Shown: positions 17,401 through 25,807 of the stretch, piece by piece
Position numbering within the stretch: position 1 is the stretch's first letter
Layout of the letters: the number at the start of each line of letters is the position of its first letter
Source: Bacteroidales bacterium
GTDB taxonomy: Bacteria; Bacteroidota; Bacteroidia; Bacteroidales; UBA932
Reading direction: 5' to 3'
Assembly: GCA_024699055.1 (NCBI GenBank)
Contig: JAILQG010000096.1
Location: 1-44,975 of the forward strand
Length of the DNA stretch: 44,975 bases
Program-made: the position numbers and the translations under genes
The notes under the pieces: generated by a model
What the model saw: only the letters and a program-made list of their open reading frames with translations
Told to the model about the DNA's origin: nothing
Database searches by the model: none

Positions 17401-18396
17401 ATGAAAAGATTGATACTGGCTTCGATGGCGGCCCTGCTTGCCGTTACGGCCTTCTCCCAGGAGAAGGTTCCGTACTGCCTGCCGCGCACGAGCCTCGAAT
17501 TCACTGTTACCGCGCAGCGCACCGACTTCACCGCCGGTCCTTATGCAGCCTACGCATCGAAATACCTGGGCGTCGACGTCCGCACCGAAGACGAGACCAG
17601 CTATACCATAAGCGAGGTGAAGCTCCGCTCCTATTCGGAGGCGGACCCTGCAGCGCGCTATTTCTGGACCATGTCCAAGGAATGCCGTCTCACAATGCTG
17701 AAGTTCACTTCGCAGGGTCTGGTGAGCGACAGCAACCGCCAGGTAAGGTCCGACTGGAAGTTCCCGGCCAACACGAAACATGAGTTCACGGTACGTCCGG
17801 AGAACCTCACCAGTGCGAGCGGAACCCTCTGGTCCGGCGACCGCAGGGTAAAGCAGGAAGTAGTGGTGGAAAAGAGCGACGAAGCCAAGGCCGCTGAAGT
17901 GGCGAAGAAGATATTCGCAATACGCGAGAATAAGTACAACATCCTTGTAGGCGACACCGACGCAACCTACAGCGGGGAGGCCATGAAAACGGCTATCGAC
18001 GCCCTGGACGCCATGGAAAGCGAGCTTATGGCCCTGTTCGTGGGCAGTTCCTCCACAGGCGAACAGACCGCCGTGTTCGAGATTATCCCCGAGGCCGGAG
18101 TAAAAGAGGCGGTGGCTTTCCGTCTTTCGCAGGCTGAGGGGCTTGTGGCGGCCGACAACTATGCCGGCACTCCCTGGTTCGTGCAGATAGTTCCGGAAGA
18201 GCTTGCCGCCCCCGTCCAGCAGGAGGAACCCCTTCCCGTCAAAAAGAGCAAAAAGAAGGCCCAGCCCGTCCAGAAGCTGCACTACCGCATTCCAGCCGTC
18301 TGCAGCGTCAGCCTCGGCGACGGAGTAGCAACCATACTCAGCCAGAGGGTTGCGGTCTACCAGCTCGGCACCGAAGAAGAATATCCGATTTATTAA
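17401..18396 (+). CDS. DUF4831 family secreted protein
   Basis: A 331-residue protein, starting either at the ATG at 17395 or, as preferred, 17401, which gives a standard signal peptide (MKRLILASMAALLAVTAFS, then QEKVPYC). The body matches the Bacteroidota DUF4831 family, which has no known function; segments such as LEFTVTAQRTDFTAGPYAAY and the Lys/Ala-rich linker KKSKKKAQ near residue 280 are visible. It overlaps nothing, lying a few bases after the LpxL-like gene and 12 bp before pepD. A periplasmic or outer-membrane location is inferred. Confidence 0.75.
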   Translation: MKRLILASMAALLAVTAFSQEKVPYCLPRTSLEFTVTAQRTDFTAGPYAAYASKYLGVDVRTEDETSYTISEVKLRSYSEADPAARYFWTMSKECRLTMLKFTSQGLVSDSNRQVRSDWKFPANTKHEFTVRPENLTSASGTLWSGDRRVKQEVVVEKSDEAKAAEVAKKIFAIRENKYNILVGDTDATYSGEAMKTAIDALDAMESELMALFVGSSSTGEQTAVFEIIPEAGVKEAVAFRLSQAEGLVAADNYAGTPWFVQIVPEELAAPVQQEEPLPVKKSKKKAQPVQKLHYRIPAVCSVSLGDGVATILSQRVAVYQLGTEEEYPIY

Positions 18397-18408
18397 ATCC
18401 GACAGCAT

Positions 18409-19872
18409 ATGAGTACAATCAAAGATCTTAATCCAAAGAACGTTTGGAACAATTTCTATCTGCTTACCCGTCAGCCCCGTCCGTCCAAGCACGAAGAGAA
18501 GGTTCGCGCCTTCCTGCTTGAGTGGGCTAAGGAAAAGGGCGTGGATGCCTTTGCCGACGAGACAGGCAACGTGATTATGCGCGCTCCCGCGACCAAGGGT
18601 TACGAGAACCGCCGCGGCGTGATTCTCCAGGCACACATGGACATGGTGCCCCAGAAGACCGCCGAAACGAAGCACGACTTCCTCACCGACCCGATTGAAA
18701 CGGAGGTCATAGGGGAGTGGCTGGGAGCGAAGGGTACCACCCTCGGCGCCGACGACGGCATAGGAGTAGCGCTTGCGATGTCGGTCGTTGAAGACAAGAA
18801 GCTGCCCCACGGCCCCGTTGAGGTGCTCATTACCTACGACGAGGAGACGGGCATGACCGGCGCGGAGAAGCTTCGTCCCGGACTCTTCAAGGGCGATATC
18901 CTGCTGAACCTCGACTCCGAGGACGAAGGCGAGCTCTGCATTGGCTGCGCCGGCGGACTCGACGGTATCGGCGACTTCAGCTACAAGACTCTCAAGGCTC
19001 CCAAGGGCTACAAGGCCTTCCGCATAGGCGTGAAGGGCCTGCAGGGCGGTCACTCCGGCATGGATATTTCCCTGTACAGGGCCAATGCCTGCAAGATTAT
19101 CGCCCGCACCCTGCTGCCGCTGCTGCAGAAGTACGGCGCCAAGGTTTCCGGCATCACCGCAGGGTCGCTGCGCAACGCCATCCCGTTTGAAGGCACCGCC
19201 GACGTGCTGATCCCCGCCTCCAAGGTGCAGGCCGCGTCCGCCAAGGTGCACAAGATATTCCACGACGTGTTCGAGGAGTTCAAGGACACCGATCCGGGAG
19301 CGAAGTTCAGTTTCGAAAGGCTGGTTCCGAAGTCCCTCACCTATATTGAGGATGCGGTTATGCTCAACGCAGTGAAGGCCATCCTGGCATGCCCTGCCGG
19401 CGTGGTCCGCATGAGCAGCGCCTTCAAGGGCCTCACCGAGACCTCGACCAACCTGGCCATGATACGCTGCGGCCGCGGTCACCTTCGCGTGTACTCGCTC
19501 ATGCGCAGCGCCGTGAACAGCGCCAAGGCCCAGCTCGCCTCCGAGATGCGCTGCGTGTTCGAACTCGCCGGCGCCAAGTTCACCACGACCGGAGGTTACA
19601 GCGGCTGGACCCCGAAGCCCGACACTCCGGTTTACAAGGTCGTGTGCGATGTGTGGAAGAAGGTTTCCGGAAAGAAGATGGTGGTGAACGCCACCCACGG
19701 CGGCCTCGAATGCGCCCTGCTCGGCGCCAAGTATCCCAACTGGGAGATGGCATCGATAGGCCCCACCATCGTGCATCCGCATTCGCCCGACGAGCGCGTG
19801 AAGATCGACACCGTCGGCAACGGTTGGGAATTCCTCAAGGAACTGCTCCTGGCTATTCCTGAAAAGAAATAA
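18409..19872 (+). CDS. pepD: Aminoacyl-histidine dipeptidase (PepD, M20 family)
   Basis: A 487-residue cytoplasmic dizinc peptidase of the usual family length. Metal-site motifs are in order: AHMDMVPQK, GADDGIGVA, DEETGMTGAEK, LDSEDEG and near the end NATHGGLECA. The family cleaves Xaa-His and other dipeptides. It is the last gene of its operon and is followed by a strong bidirectional terminator. It fits with the peptide transporter and proteases of the neighbouring operon. Confidence 0.93.
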   Translation: MSTIKDLNPKNVWNNFYLLTRQPRPSKHEEKVRAFLLEWAKEKGVDAFADETGNVIMRAPATKGYENRRGVILQAHMDMVPQKTAETKHDFLTDPIETEVIGEWLGAKGTTLGADDGIGVALAMSVVEDKKLPHGPVEVLITYDEETGMTGAEKLRPGLFKGDILLNLDSEDEGELCIGCAGGLDGIGDFSYKTLKAPKGYKAFRIGVKGLQGGHSGMDISLYRANACKIIARTLLPLLQKYGAKVSGITAGSLRNAIPFEGTADVLIPASKVQAASAKVHKIFHDVFEEFKDTDPGAKFSFERLVPKSLTYIEDAVMLNAVKAILACPAGVVRMSSAFKGLTETSTNLAMIRCGRGHLRVYSLMRSAVNSAKAQLASEMRCVFELAGAKFTTTGGYSGWTPKPDTPVYKVVCDVWKKVSGKKMVVNATHGGLECALLGAKYPNWEMASIGPTIVHPHSPDERVKIDTVGNGWEFLKELLLAIPEKK

Positions 19873-19879
19873 TGAAATA

Positions 19880-19903
19880 AAAACGGCCCCGCGGGGCCGT
19901 TTT
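19880..19903. terminator. Bidirectional terminator between pepD and nrdG
   Basis: A perfect 11-bp stem (AAAACGGCCCC / GGGGCCGTTTT) with a 2-nt gap, flanked by A and T runs so it can stop transcription from both sides. The convergent nrdG stop codon begins at its last base. Confidence 0.85.
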
Positions 19904-20409
19904 TATTTGCTTTCGTTGGCATTCGGATCGATTCCGCGATGCCAGAAGCGCTCGGTGATGTCCACCGCGGACTCGCGTCCGCAGCCGCGCTTCAGTTTGT
20001 ACATGCGCTGGTTGGTGGTGGGGGAGTTGAGTGGCCCGTAGCTGCGGCGGTATGGCCCTATCTTCACGTAGTCGAACCAGTCCCACACGCGCTCGTCGGT
20101 GTGGGGGAGGCCGGAGTACAGCGCAACCTCCATCTTCGGGTGCGCGGAGTTAAGGTGCTTAACCAGTTCCAGCAGCGCATCCACGTCGGCCCCTTCGCCG
20201 AGGAACAGGAAACAGTTGACGCCGAAATTGTCCTCTATCAGGGCGTCTATCTTCTCCGTGGTGAGTTCTTCGCCGAAATTCCCCCTGAGATAGGGGGAGT
20301 GGCAACCCTCGCAATGACCCTGGCAGTTCGTGATGTCTACTGCCAGGGTCACGCGGTCGGGTACTTCTTCAAGAACGACCGAAGCCGATTCGGGAAGGTA
20401 CTTTATCAC
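19903..20409 (-). CDS. nrdG: Anaerobic ribonucleotide reductase activating protein
   Basis: A 168-residue radical SAM enzyme with the CX3CX2C cluster motif at Cys29, Cys33 and Cys36 (CQGHCEGC). It reductively cleaves S-adenosylmethionine to place the glycyl radical on NrdD. It lies 2 bp after nrdD in the same operon. The second nrdD copy at the window end is cut off before a second nrdG could be seen. Confidence 0.92.
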   Translation of the reverse strand: MIKYLPESASVVLEEVPDRVTLAVDITNCQGHCEGCHSPYLRGNFGEELTTEKIDALIEDNFGVNCFLFLGEGADVDALLELVKHLNSAHPKMEVALYSGLPHTDERVWDWFDYVKIGPYRRSYGPLNSPTTNQRMYKLKRGCGRESAVDITERFWHRGIDPNANESK

Positions 20410-20411
20410 CC

Positions 20412-22622
20412 TTATGCCTCCAGTCTTGCGTCTTTGGGCTCTTCGATGTAGTAGCGCTGGAAGGCTTCTTCCTGACGGATTTCAGCGAAGGAGCTGATGC
20501 GCTTGAGGTAACCGATGACGCGGGTGAGGTAGTCGAGGTTCTTGCTGCCGCACCTCGGGCAAACGGTGAGGGTGTCCTTGGAGATGTAGTTGCAGTCGTT
20601 GCAGACGGTGTTGCGGCAGTTGAAGGTGAAGTAGTTGGTGCCGTAGTGGGCCGCCACGTTCAGCAGCTGGCGGTACTGGTCCTTGGTGAGGTGCTCCTGG
20701 ATGTTCATGTGCAGGGCACTACCGCCGTCGAGGTACTTCACGTATTCCTCGCCGTGGAGCTTGAACTTGTCTATCATGCTCAGGCTCGTGTCCTCGGGAT
20801 TGTAGAAGTAGCTGCTGTAGAGCACGTGGTTGGGCGACACGTAGTAGCCGTCCTTGCGGTCCCAGTTGTAGTTCTTTCCGGCGAGGTTCTCGGCGGGCAC
20901 GAACTCGGTGTTGAACATGGTGTCCTTGGTCTTGTCGGCGCGGTTGCACTCGTTGATGGTCTCGAGCAGCATGTTCACGAACTCGTTGTACTCGGGGTTC
21001 GGGGAGACGGTGAGTCCGAGGAACTCGGCCGCCTCTGTCATGCCGTTCACGCCCACCGTGAGGTACTGGCGCTTCATGTCGATGAAGCCGGCCTTGTAGA
21101 CGTCGAGCATGTCGGCCTTGAGGAAGTCCTTGATGATCTCGTTGAACGCGGTCTGGTACTTGTGGACGCGCTCGGTCTGGGTGGTGACGGCCTCACGGAT
21201 GTACTTATAGAGCTCTTCCTTGTCGTAGACCTTGGGACTGATGACGACTCCGCCCTTCATGTCGATGCCCATCTTCTCGCGGAAGTACTTGCGGGCGGCG
21301 TCCTGGATGAGGCGGTTCAGGTTGATGGTCATCACGCTCTTGCTGCCCGTCGACACCGAAGCGGTGCCCATGGAGTACTGGTGCGTGGTGTGGTTGTGGT
21401 CCTTGTCCTCGTCGTCGAGGTCCTTGAGCGAATTGCGCAGGCGGCAGCAGCTGCTGAGGCTGTCGGGGCTGTTCGAAAGGTAGCAGAAGAAGCTGTGGCC
21501 CTTGCTCCACATCTCGGCGGTGAAGTCGGCGTAGTCCTTGTCCACGAAGTCGTCGCCGCCGTCGGTGAGCAGCGCCATGGTCTCCACCGGGAAGGTGAGG
21601 ATATAGTGGTTGCGCTCCTCGTTGAACCAGCGCATGAAGTGCTTTTGCAGCCAGCTGAGGGTCTCCCACTTGGGAGCGGTGCCGTCGGGGAAGCGGAAAT
21701 CGGAGAACACGCCCTCGAAATAGGGCTTGTCGAAGTAACCGATGTTCCAGAACACCGTCTGGTAGCCGCGGTTGCCGGCCGGCATGTTCATGGAGTGGAC
21801 GACCTGCTGGAAGCAGTTGTCGATGACCTTCGTGAGGGTGCGGGCCTTGCGGTTGCTCTCCACCACCTCGTCGAGGCGGGAAAGGTAGTCGTCGCCGTAG
21901 TCCCTGCGGATGAAGTAATCCATGTACATGAGGAACTCGGGCGTGGCAACGGCCCCCATGAACTGGCTGGAAACACTGTAAACCAGGTTGATGAACTCGC
22001 CGCAGAAGCTCTTGAGGTCGGTGGGCGCTATGGACACTCCGCCGAGCGCAGTAAGGCCGCTCTCAAGGAAGGGATACATGGTTATGGCCACGCAGTAGGG
22101 GTAGCCGGGGGTGCCGCTCTCGTCGTGCTTGTACAGCACGTGGCTCTCCAGGTCCTTTATGTACTGCGCCGCAAGATCGTGGCCGTAGAGGGCCTGGATC
22201 TTGTCCTGCATGATATACCTGTTCTGCTTGATGTTGTTCTCCTTGTAGAGCTCCGTTCCCAGGGTGACGATGTTCTTGCGCGTAACGTTGGCGTTCGCGT
22301 CGAACTTGCTGCCCGTGGCCGCGTTGGAGGCGTGGATATAGTCGCGGATGAAGTCGCGCTTCTTGCGCATGTCCTTGCCGGAGTCGAACTTCTCGATGTA
22401 CTCGAGGGCCGCCTTTTTGTTGACGCTCATCAGGGAGTTCACCACCTGGCGGCGGATCTCCTGGCTGGACATCTTGTCGTATATATAAAGGTTGTCCGTA
22501 ATGGACACGAGGACCTCTTCCGGGCACACCTGGCCGGTTGCTTCATAGGTCTGGCGTATTCCACGCTTCAGTTTTTCAACATCGTACTCTTCTATCGTTC
22601 CGTTTGTCTTCCTAACATCCAT
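20412..22622 (-). CDS. nrdD: Anaerobic (class III) ribonucleoside-triphosphate reductase, copy A
   Basis: A 736-residue glycyl-radical enzyme that makes dNTPs from NTPs without oxygen. Residues 1-90 form an ATP-cone (RKTNGTIEEYDVEKLKRGIRQ) for allosteric control. The C-terminus has a zinc ribbon (CNDC ... CPRC) and the radical site RVIGYL with Gly704. It forms an operon with nrdG. The upstream region 22623-22800 carries an attenuator-like hairpin, a -7 box and two DnaA-box-like sites that are conserved at copy B. Confidence 0.95.
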   Translation of the reverse strand: MDVRKTNGTIEEYDVEKLKRGIRQTYEATGQVCPEEVLVSITDNLYIYDKMSSQEIRRQVVNSLMSVNKKAALEYIEKFDSGKDMRKKRDFIRDYIHASNAATGSKFDANANVTRKNIVTLGTELYKENNIKQNRYIMQDKIQALYGHDLAAQYIKDLESHVLYKHDESGTPGYPYCVAITMYPFLESGLTALGGVSIAPTDLKSFCGEFINLVYSVSSQFMGAVATPEFLMYMDYFIRRDYGDDYLSRLDEVVESNRKARTLTKVIDNCFQQVVHSMNMPAGNRGYQTVFWNIGYFDKPYFEGVFSDFRFPDGTAPKWETLSWLQKHFMRWFNEERNHYILTFPVETMALLTDGGDDFVDKDYADFTAEMWSKGHSFFCYLSNSPDSLSSCCRLRNSLKDLDDEDKDHNHTTHQYSMGTASVSTGSKSVMTINLNRLIQDAARKYFREKMGIDMKGGVVISPKVYDKEELYKYIREAVTTQTERVHKYQTAFNEIIKDFLKADMLDVYKAGFIDMKRQYLTVGVNGMTEAAEFLGLTVSPNPEYNEFVNMLLETINECNRADKTKDTMFNTEFVPAENLAGKNYNWDRKDGYYVSPNHVLYSSYFYNPEDTSLSMIDKFKLHGEEYVKYLDGGSALHMNIQEHLTKDQYRQLLNVAAHYGTNYFTFNCRNTVCNDCNYISKDTLTVCPRCGSKNLDYLTRVIGYLKRISSFAEIRQEEAFQRYYIEEPKDARLEA

Positions 22623-22674
22623 AGTATTAAGGAATTACAGGTTTACAGATAAGTTTTAGCATTGGAAAGGGGCG

Positions 22675-22704
22675 AAAAAATCCGGACTGTCCGGGAACAA
22701 TCCG
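22675..22704 (-). promoter_or_regulatory. nrdD leader hairpin plus T-run (copy A)
   Basis: On the minus strand the bases complementary to 22704-22683 fold into a 9-bp hairpin (CGGATTGTT with a GACAGTCCG-type arm, including G-U pairs), followed after 2 nt by six Ts. It lies between the -7 box and the ATG, so transcripts would have to pass a terminator-like structure 50-80 nt before the start codon. Copy B has the same structure with paired base changes. Confidence 0.6.
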
Positions 22705-22730
22705 TCGCCATTTTTTCCTTTCGTCGAGGG

Positions 22731-22738
22731 CAAAGTTA
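22731..22738 (-). promoter_or_regulatory. nrdD: -7 box for nrdD (copy A)
   Basis: TAACTTTG on the minus strand fits TAnnTTTG. It starts 16 nt after the nearer DnaA-box-like site, exactly as in copy B. Confidence 0.5.
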
Positions 22739-22754
22739 GCTATTCGGAACCTAA

Positions 22755-22786
22755 TTGTCCACAGAAAAAAACAAAAGTTATCAACA
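22755..22786 (-). promoter_or_regulatory. Pair of DnaA-box-like sites upstream of nrdD (copy A)
   Basis: TTATCAACA at 22778-22786 and TTGTCCACA at 22755-22763 (plus-strand reading) are each close to the DnaA box TTATCCACA. They are 14 nt apart. The first lies in a 26-bp block (22774-22799) that is identical in copy B although the surrounding leader is not. Binding by DnaA is inferred. Confidence 0.45.
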
Positions 22787-22831
22787 CGAAACTAACAATC
22801 CGGTTTCGACCGCTGCACCACAGCATATTAC

Positions 22832-22860
22832 AAAAAAAACCGGGCTCCGAAGAGTCCGGC
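22832..22860 (-). terminator. Terminator after rplI (copy A)
   Basis: On the minus strand a CCGGACTC / GAGCCCGG stem with a TTCG tetraloop is followed by eight Ts. It ends the rpsF-rpsR-rplI operon. Confidence 0.85.
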
Positions 22861-22880
22861 TTTCGTGTTTGCCGCATGCC

Positions 22881-23333
22881 TTATTCGGCCTGCGCTTCGG
22901 CCTCGACAATGATTTTGACATCGGCAACGACGGCCTTGTAGACCTTGACCTTGCCTTCGAACTCGCCGGTCTCCTTGATTTCGGGAACGGTCACGTTCTT
23001 CTTGTCGGTTTCGACTCCGAGGGCTGCGAGTGCGTCGGCCACCATGGCGGCGGTAACTGCACCGTAAAGCTTGCCGTTCTCGGACACCTTGACGGTGACC
23101 TTCACGGGCATTGCCTCGATGTTCTTCTTAACGGCCTCTGCGTCCGCCACGAGTTTCGCCTCTTTGTGGGCGCGCTGGCGGATGGTCTCCTCATGCTGCT
23201 TGAGGGCGCCCTTGGTCGCTACGGAAGCGTAGCCCTGGGGAACCAGGTAATTGAGGGCGTATCCGTTCTTTACTTCCACTACCTCTCCGGCCTCGCCGAG
23301 ATTCTGTACGTCTTTCTTGAGAATGATTTTCAT
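22881..23333 (-). CDS. rplI: Large-subunit ribosomal protein bL9, copy A
   Basis: A 150-residue protein with the conserved N-terminal domain MKIILKKDVQNLGEAGEVV and NGYALNYLVPQGYA, a central helix rich in Lys and Glu, and a C-terminal rRNA-binding domain. By hand alignment it differs from copy B at 22 of 150 residues, spread mainly over the C-terminal half. It is the last gene of the bS6-bS18-bL9 operon. Confidence 0.97.
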   Translation of the reverse strand: MKIILKKDVQNLGEAGEVVEVKNGYALNYLVPQGYASVATKGALKQHEETIRQRAHKEAKLVADAEAVKKNIEAMPVKVTVKVSENGKLYGAVTAAMVADALAALGVETDKKNVTVPEIKETGEFEGKVKVYKAVVADVKIIVEAEAQAE

Positions 23334-23341
23334 GGCCCGGA

Positions 23342-23608
23342 TTATTTAAGAAGGTCAGTAACGTAGGGAAGGAGAGCCAGGCTGCGGGCGCGCTTTACGG
23401 CTACGGCCACTTTGCGCTGGAACTTGAGGGAGGTGCCGGTGATGCGGCGGGGAAGGATCTTGCCCTGTTCGTTGAGGAACTTCTTCAGGAACTCGGGATC
23501 CTTATAGTCGACATACTTGATGCCAGCTTTCTTGAAGCGGCAGTATTTCTTCTTGCGAACGTCCACGGTGGGAGGGTTCAGATAGCGTACTTCGTTTTCG
23601 TTTGCCAT
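23342..23608 (-). CDS. rpsR: Small-subunit ribosomal protein bS18, copy A
   Basis: An 88-residue protein with the family core [20 protein letters not shown] and [17 protein letters not shown]. It differs from copy B chiefly in the first residues ([11 protein letters not shown] here, three residues longer there). It lies between rpsF and rplI with spacings of 3 and 8 bp. Confidence 0.97.
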   Translation of the reverse strand: MANENEVRYLNPPTVDVRKKKYCRFKKAGIKYVDYKDPEFLKKFLNEQGKILPRRITGTSLKFQRKVAVAVKRARSLALLPYVTDLLK

Positions 23609-23611
23609 GGT

Positions 23612-24052
23612 TTAGTCCTCCTTGGTTTCAATGGGTTCAACGTCGTATTCCTCGGGGAGTTCGATCTCTTCCTTCACTTTCTCGGCGGGAGCCTCTTCGA
23701 CTGCGGGGGCGTTCTTCTTCGCGGCCTTCATTTCGCGGCGGTGCTCGGCGTATGCGATTGCATCAGCGTCGAGAGCCACGGTGATGAAGCGGATGATACG
23801 CTCGTCACGCTTGTACTGGACTTCGAGAGTGTTGACGAATTCGGGGTTGGCCTTGAATTCGATGAGATAGTAGAACCCGGAGGTCTTGTGCTGGATTGGA
23901 TACGCGAGCTGCCTGAGCCCCCAATCCTCTTCGTACACGATTTCGCCGCCGTTCGCGGTGATGAGGTCGGTGTACTTCTTAACCGCTTCCTTCATCTGCG
24001 CATCAGACAAAACGGGAGTTGCAATGAAAACGGTTTCGTACTGTTTTAACAT
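23612..24052 (-). CDS. rpsF: Small-subunit ribosomal protein bS6, copy A
   Basis: A 146-residue protein with the S6 fold ([11 protein letters not shown], then [19 protein letters not shown] and SGFYYLIEF). It has a long acidic C-terminal extension after about residue 110, rich in Ala, Glu and Lys, whose sequence differs from copy B while the end ([11 protein letters not shown]) is shared. It partners bS18 in the ribosome platform. It is first in its operon, with a 5' hairpin at 24081-24107. Confidence 0.97.
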   Translation of the reverse strand: MLKQYETVFIATPVLSDAQMKEAVKKYTDLITANGGEIVYEEDWGLRQLAYPIQHKTSGFYYLIEFKANPEFVNTLEVQYKRDERIIRFITVALDADAIAYAEHRREMKAAKKNAPAVEEAPAEKVKEEIELPEEYDVEPIETKED

Positions 24053-24080
24053 GTTGTAAATAAATAAATTATTAAAAATT

Positions 24081-24116
24081 AGCCCCTTGGGACTTTCCCA
24101 AAGGGCTGCAAAATTA
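24081..24116 (-). promoter_or_regulatory. fadD terminator / rpsF promoter and 5' hairpin (copy A)
   Basis: On the minus strand a -7 box TAATTTTG (24109-24116) directly follows the fadD stop, and a 12-bp hairpin with arms AGCCCTTTGGGA and TCCCAAGGGGCT (24081-24107) comes next, then a T-rich stretch before rpsF. It can end fadD transcripts and would form the very 5' end of an rpsF message. The hairpin is identical in copy B. Confidence 0.6.
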
Positions 24117-24118
24117 GT

Positions 24119-25804
24119 TTATTTTTCCTTCTTTTCCAAATCTTTTTCCGGACTTTCGCCCTCTTTGTATTTGTAGCGGCGTATTTTCTGGGTGGCGGTC
24201 TTGTCGAAAGGTTCCTTCATGGCTTCCACTTCGGCTATCCTGGCGTTCTTGCCTATTAGGCTGTTGACCTTGTCCATAAGGCTTTTCTGCATGGCCTCTA
24301 CGCGAGCGAAGAACTGCTCTTCGCCGGCCAGGTCCCAGTCGAGGATGTTGTCGGCGAACTTGACCTTGGCTACCAGATGGCCGTCCTGCTGCGTTACGAG
24401 CGACTCTTCCACTCCGTCCATGCCGTTGATCAGCAGTTCGATTTCCTCGGGGTAGATGTTCTCCCCGTCGGGGCCTATGATGGTGCTGCCAAGCCGCCCC
24501 TTGAGGTAGTAGTAGCCGTCCTTGTCCACGGTGGCGACGTCGCCCGTGTGGAACCAGCCGTCGTCGTCGATCACGCCCATGGTGCGTTCGGGGTCCTTGT
24601 AGTAGCCCAGCATCACGTTTTTACCGCGGCAGATGATTTCTCCGGTACCGGTGTCGGGGTCGACGTTGTCGAGCTTCACCTCCACCTTGCAGGAGGCTAT
24701 GCCCATGCTGCCTATGCGGGTCTTGCCGACCATCGCGTTGCACACCAGGGGGGCGCATTCTGTGAGTCCGTAGCCTATGGCGTAGGGGAAACGTGCCTTC
24801 TTGAGGAAGACTTCCACCTCGGGGTCGAGTTTGCTGCCGCCTATGCCGAAGAAGCGCAGGGCGCCCCCGAAGCTGTGGTAGAGACGTTTGCCGACCAGGC
24901 GGTAGAGGGTGCCCGGCATGCGTTTTTGCATCCACGAAAGGAAGCGGCTCTTCTCTATCGTGGGAAGGATGTTCTTGTGGTAGACCTTCTCGATGATGAG
25001 CGGAACCGCGCACATGATGGTAGGGCGCACCTCCTTCATCGCGGCCATCAGTATGCTGGGAGTGGGGGCCTTGGGCAGGTAATACACGCACGCGCCTACA
25101 TATATAGGATAGAGGCAGCCTATGGCCATCTCGTAGGTGTGGGCCATAGGCAGTATGCTCATGAAACGGTCGCGTTTCGTGCAGTACTGGGCCTTGTGCG
25201 AGGCCATCACGTTCTGGCAGAGGTTGCGGTGGCTCAGCATCACGCCCTTGGCCGCTCCGGTAGTGCCGGATGTGTAGATGATGGTGGCGAGGGCGTCGGC
25301 GTTGGGGGCCTTGGTCCACCCGTCGCACTGGAAGGCGTCTTCGTCTTTCCGGATGAACTCGAAGGTCTCTATGTCCACAACGAGGGTAAGGGCCTCGAGG
25401 CACTCCTGCGGCACTTTGGGAAGGAGCCTGCGGGATACGTACAGGACCTTCGTTTCCGAATGGGCGAGTATGTTCTTGATCTCGTTGGGGGAGGAGTCGG
25501 GGAGTATGGGGATGGCAACCCTTCCGAACGCCGTGGCGGCGAAGAAGGCTACTGTCCAGTTGGGCATGTTGCCGGAAAGGATGGCCACGCGGTCGCCGGC
25601 GCTTATGCCGAAGCGGGACAGCCTCTGGCTCTGGAGGTCGCAGCTGTCCTTGAACGTGCTGTACGTGTAGGCCTGGGAGCCGTCGACGAAACAGCTGAAA
25701 CGGCGCTTTGCGTAGCGCAGGGTGCTGTTCTCGAGCAGTTCCCGCAGGGTTCCCGGATAACGGTCCCTGCGCCTGGTCTTGCGGTAAGGATGATTCTTGC
25801 TCAT
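24119..25804 (-). CDS. Long-chain fatty acid-CoA ligase / AMP-binding protein, copy A
   Basis: A 561-residue adenylate-forming enzyme. ATP-binding motif TIIYTSGTTGAAKGVMLS, the acyl-specificity block YGLTECAPLVC, GDVATVDKDGYYYLKGRLG and the hinge region ENIYPEEIE are all present. It would activate fatty acids to acyl-CoA or acyl-AMP in the cytoplasm. It starts 3 bp after plsC, so activated acyl groups and an acyltransferase are made together. Exact chain specificity cannot be read from the sequence. Confidence 0.88.
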   Translation of the reverse strand: MSKNHPYRKTRRRDRYPGTLRELLENSTLRYAKRRFSCFVDGSQAYTYSTFKDSCDLQSQRLSRFGISAGDRVAILSGNMPNWTVAFFAATAFGRVAIPILPDSSPNEIKNILAHSETKVLYVSRRLLPKVPQECLEALTLVVDIETFEFIRKDEDAFQCDGWTKAPNADALATIIYTSGTTGAAKGVMLSHRNLCQNVMASHKAQYCTKRDRFMSILPMAHTYEMAIGCLYPIYVGACVYYLPKAPTPSILMAAMKEVRPTIMCAVPLIIEKVYHKNILPTIEKSRFLSWMQKRMPGTLYRLVGKRLYHSFGGALRFFGIGGSKLDPEVEVFLKKARFPYAIGYGLTECAPLVCNAMVGKTRIGSMGIASCKVEVKLDNVDPDTGTGEIICRGKNVMLGYYKDPERTMGVIDDDGWFHTGDVATVDKDGYYYLKGRLGSTIIGPDGENIYPEEIELLINGMDGVEESLVTQQDGHLVAKVKFADNILDWDLAGEEQFFARVEAMQKSLMDKVNSLIGKNARIAEVEAMKEPFDKTATQKIRRYKYKEGESPEKDLEKKEK

Positions 25805-25807
25805 AGT

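Noticed and set aside
18733..18760. A possible third copy of the tldE repeat in pepD (CCACCCTCGGCGCC)
   Set aside because: The match is short and encodes the conserved metal-site motif TTLGADDG of PepD, so it is explained by the protein.
17344..22652. Other long antisense frames, such as 17344-19782 (minus) and 20646-22652 (plus)
   Set aside because: They lie opposite DUF4831/pepD and nrdD respectively and read as compositional shadows of those genes.
22755..22799. A replication origin, suggested by DnaA-box-like sites and nearby inverted arms
   Set aside because: There are only two sites, no AT-rich unwinding region, and no dnaA, dnaN or rpmH nearby; promoter-linked sites fit better.
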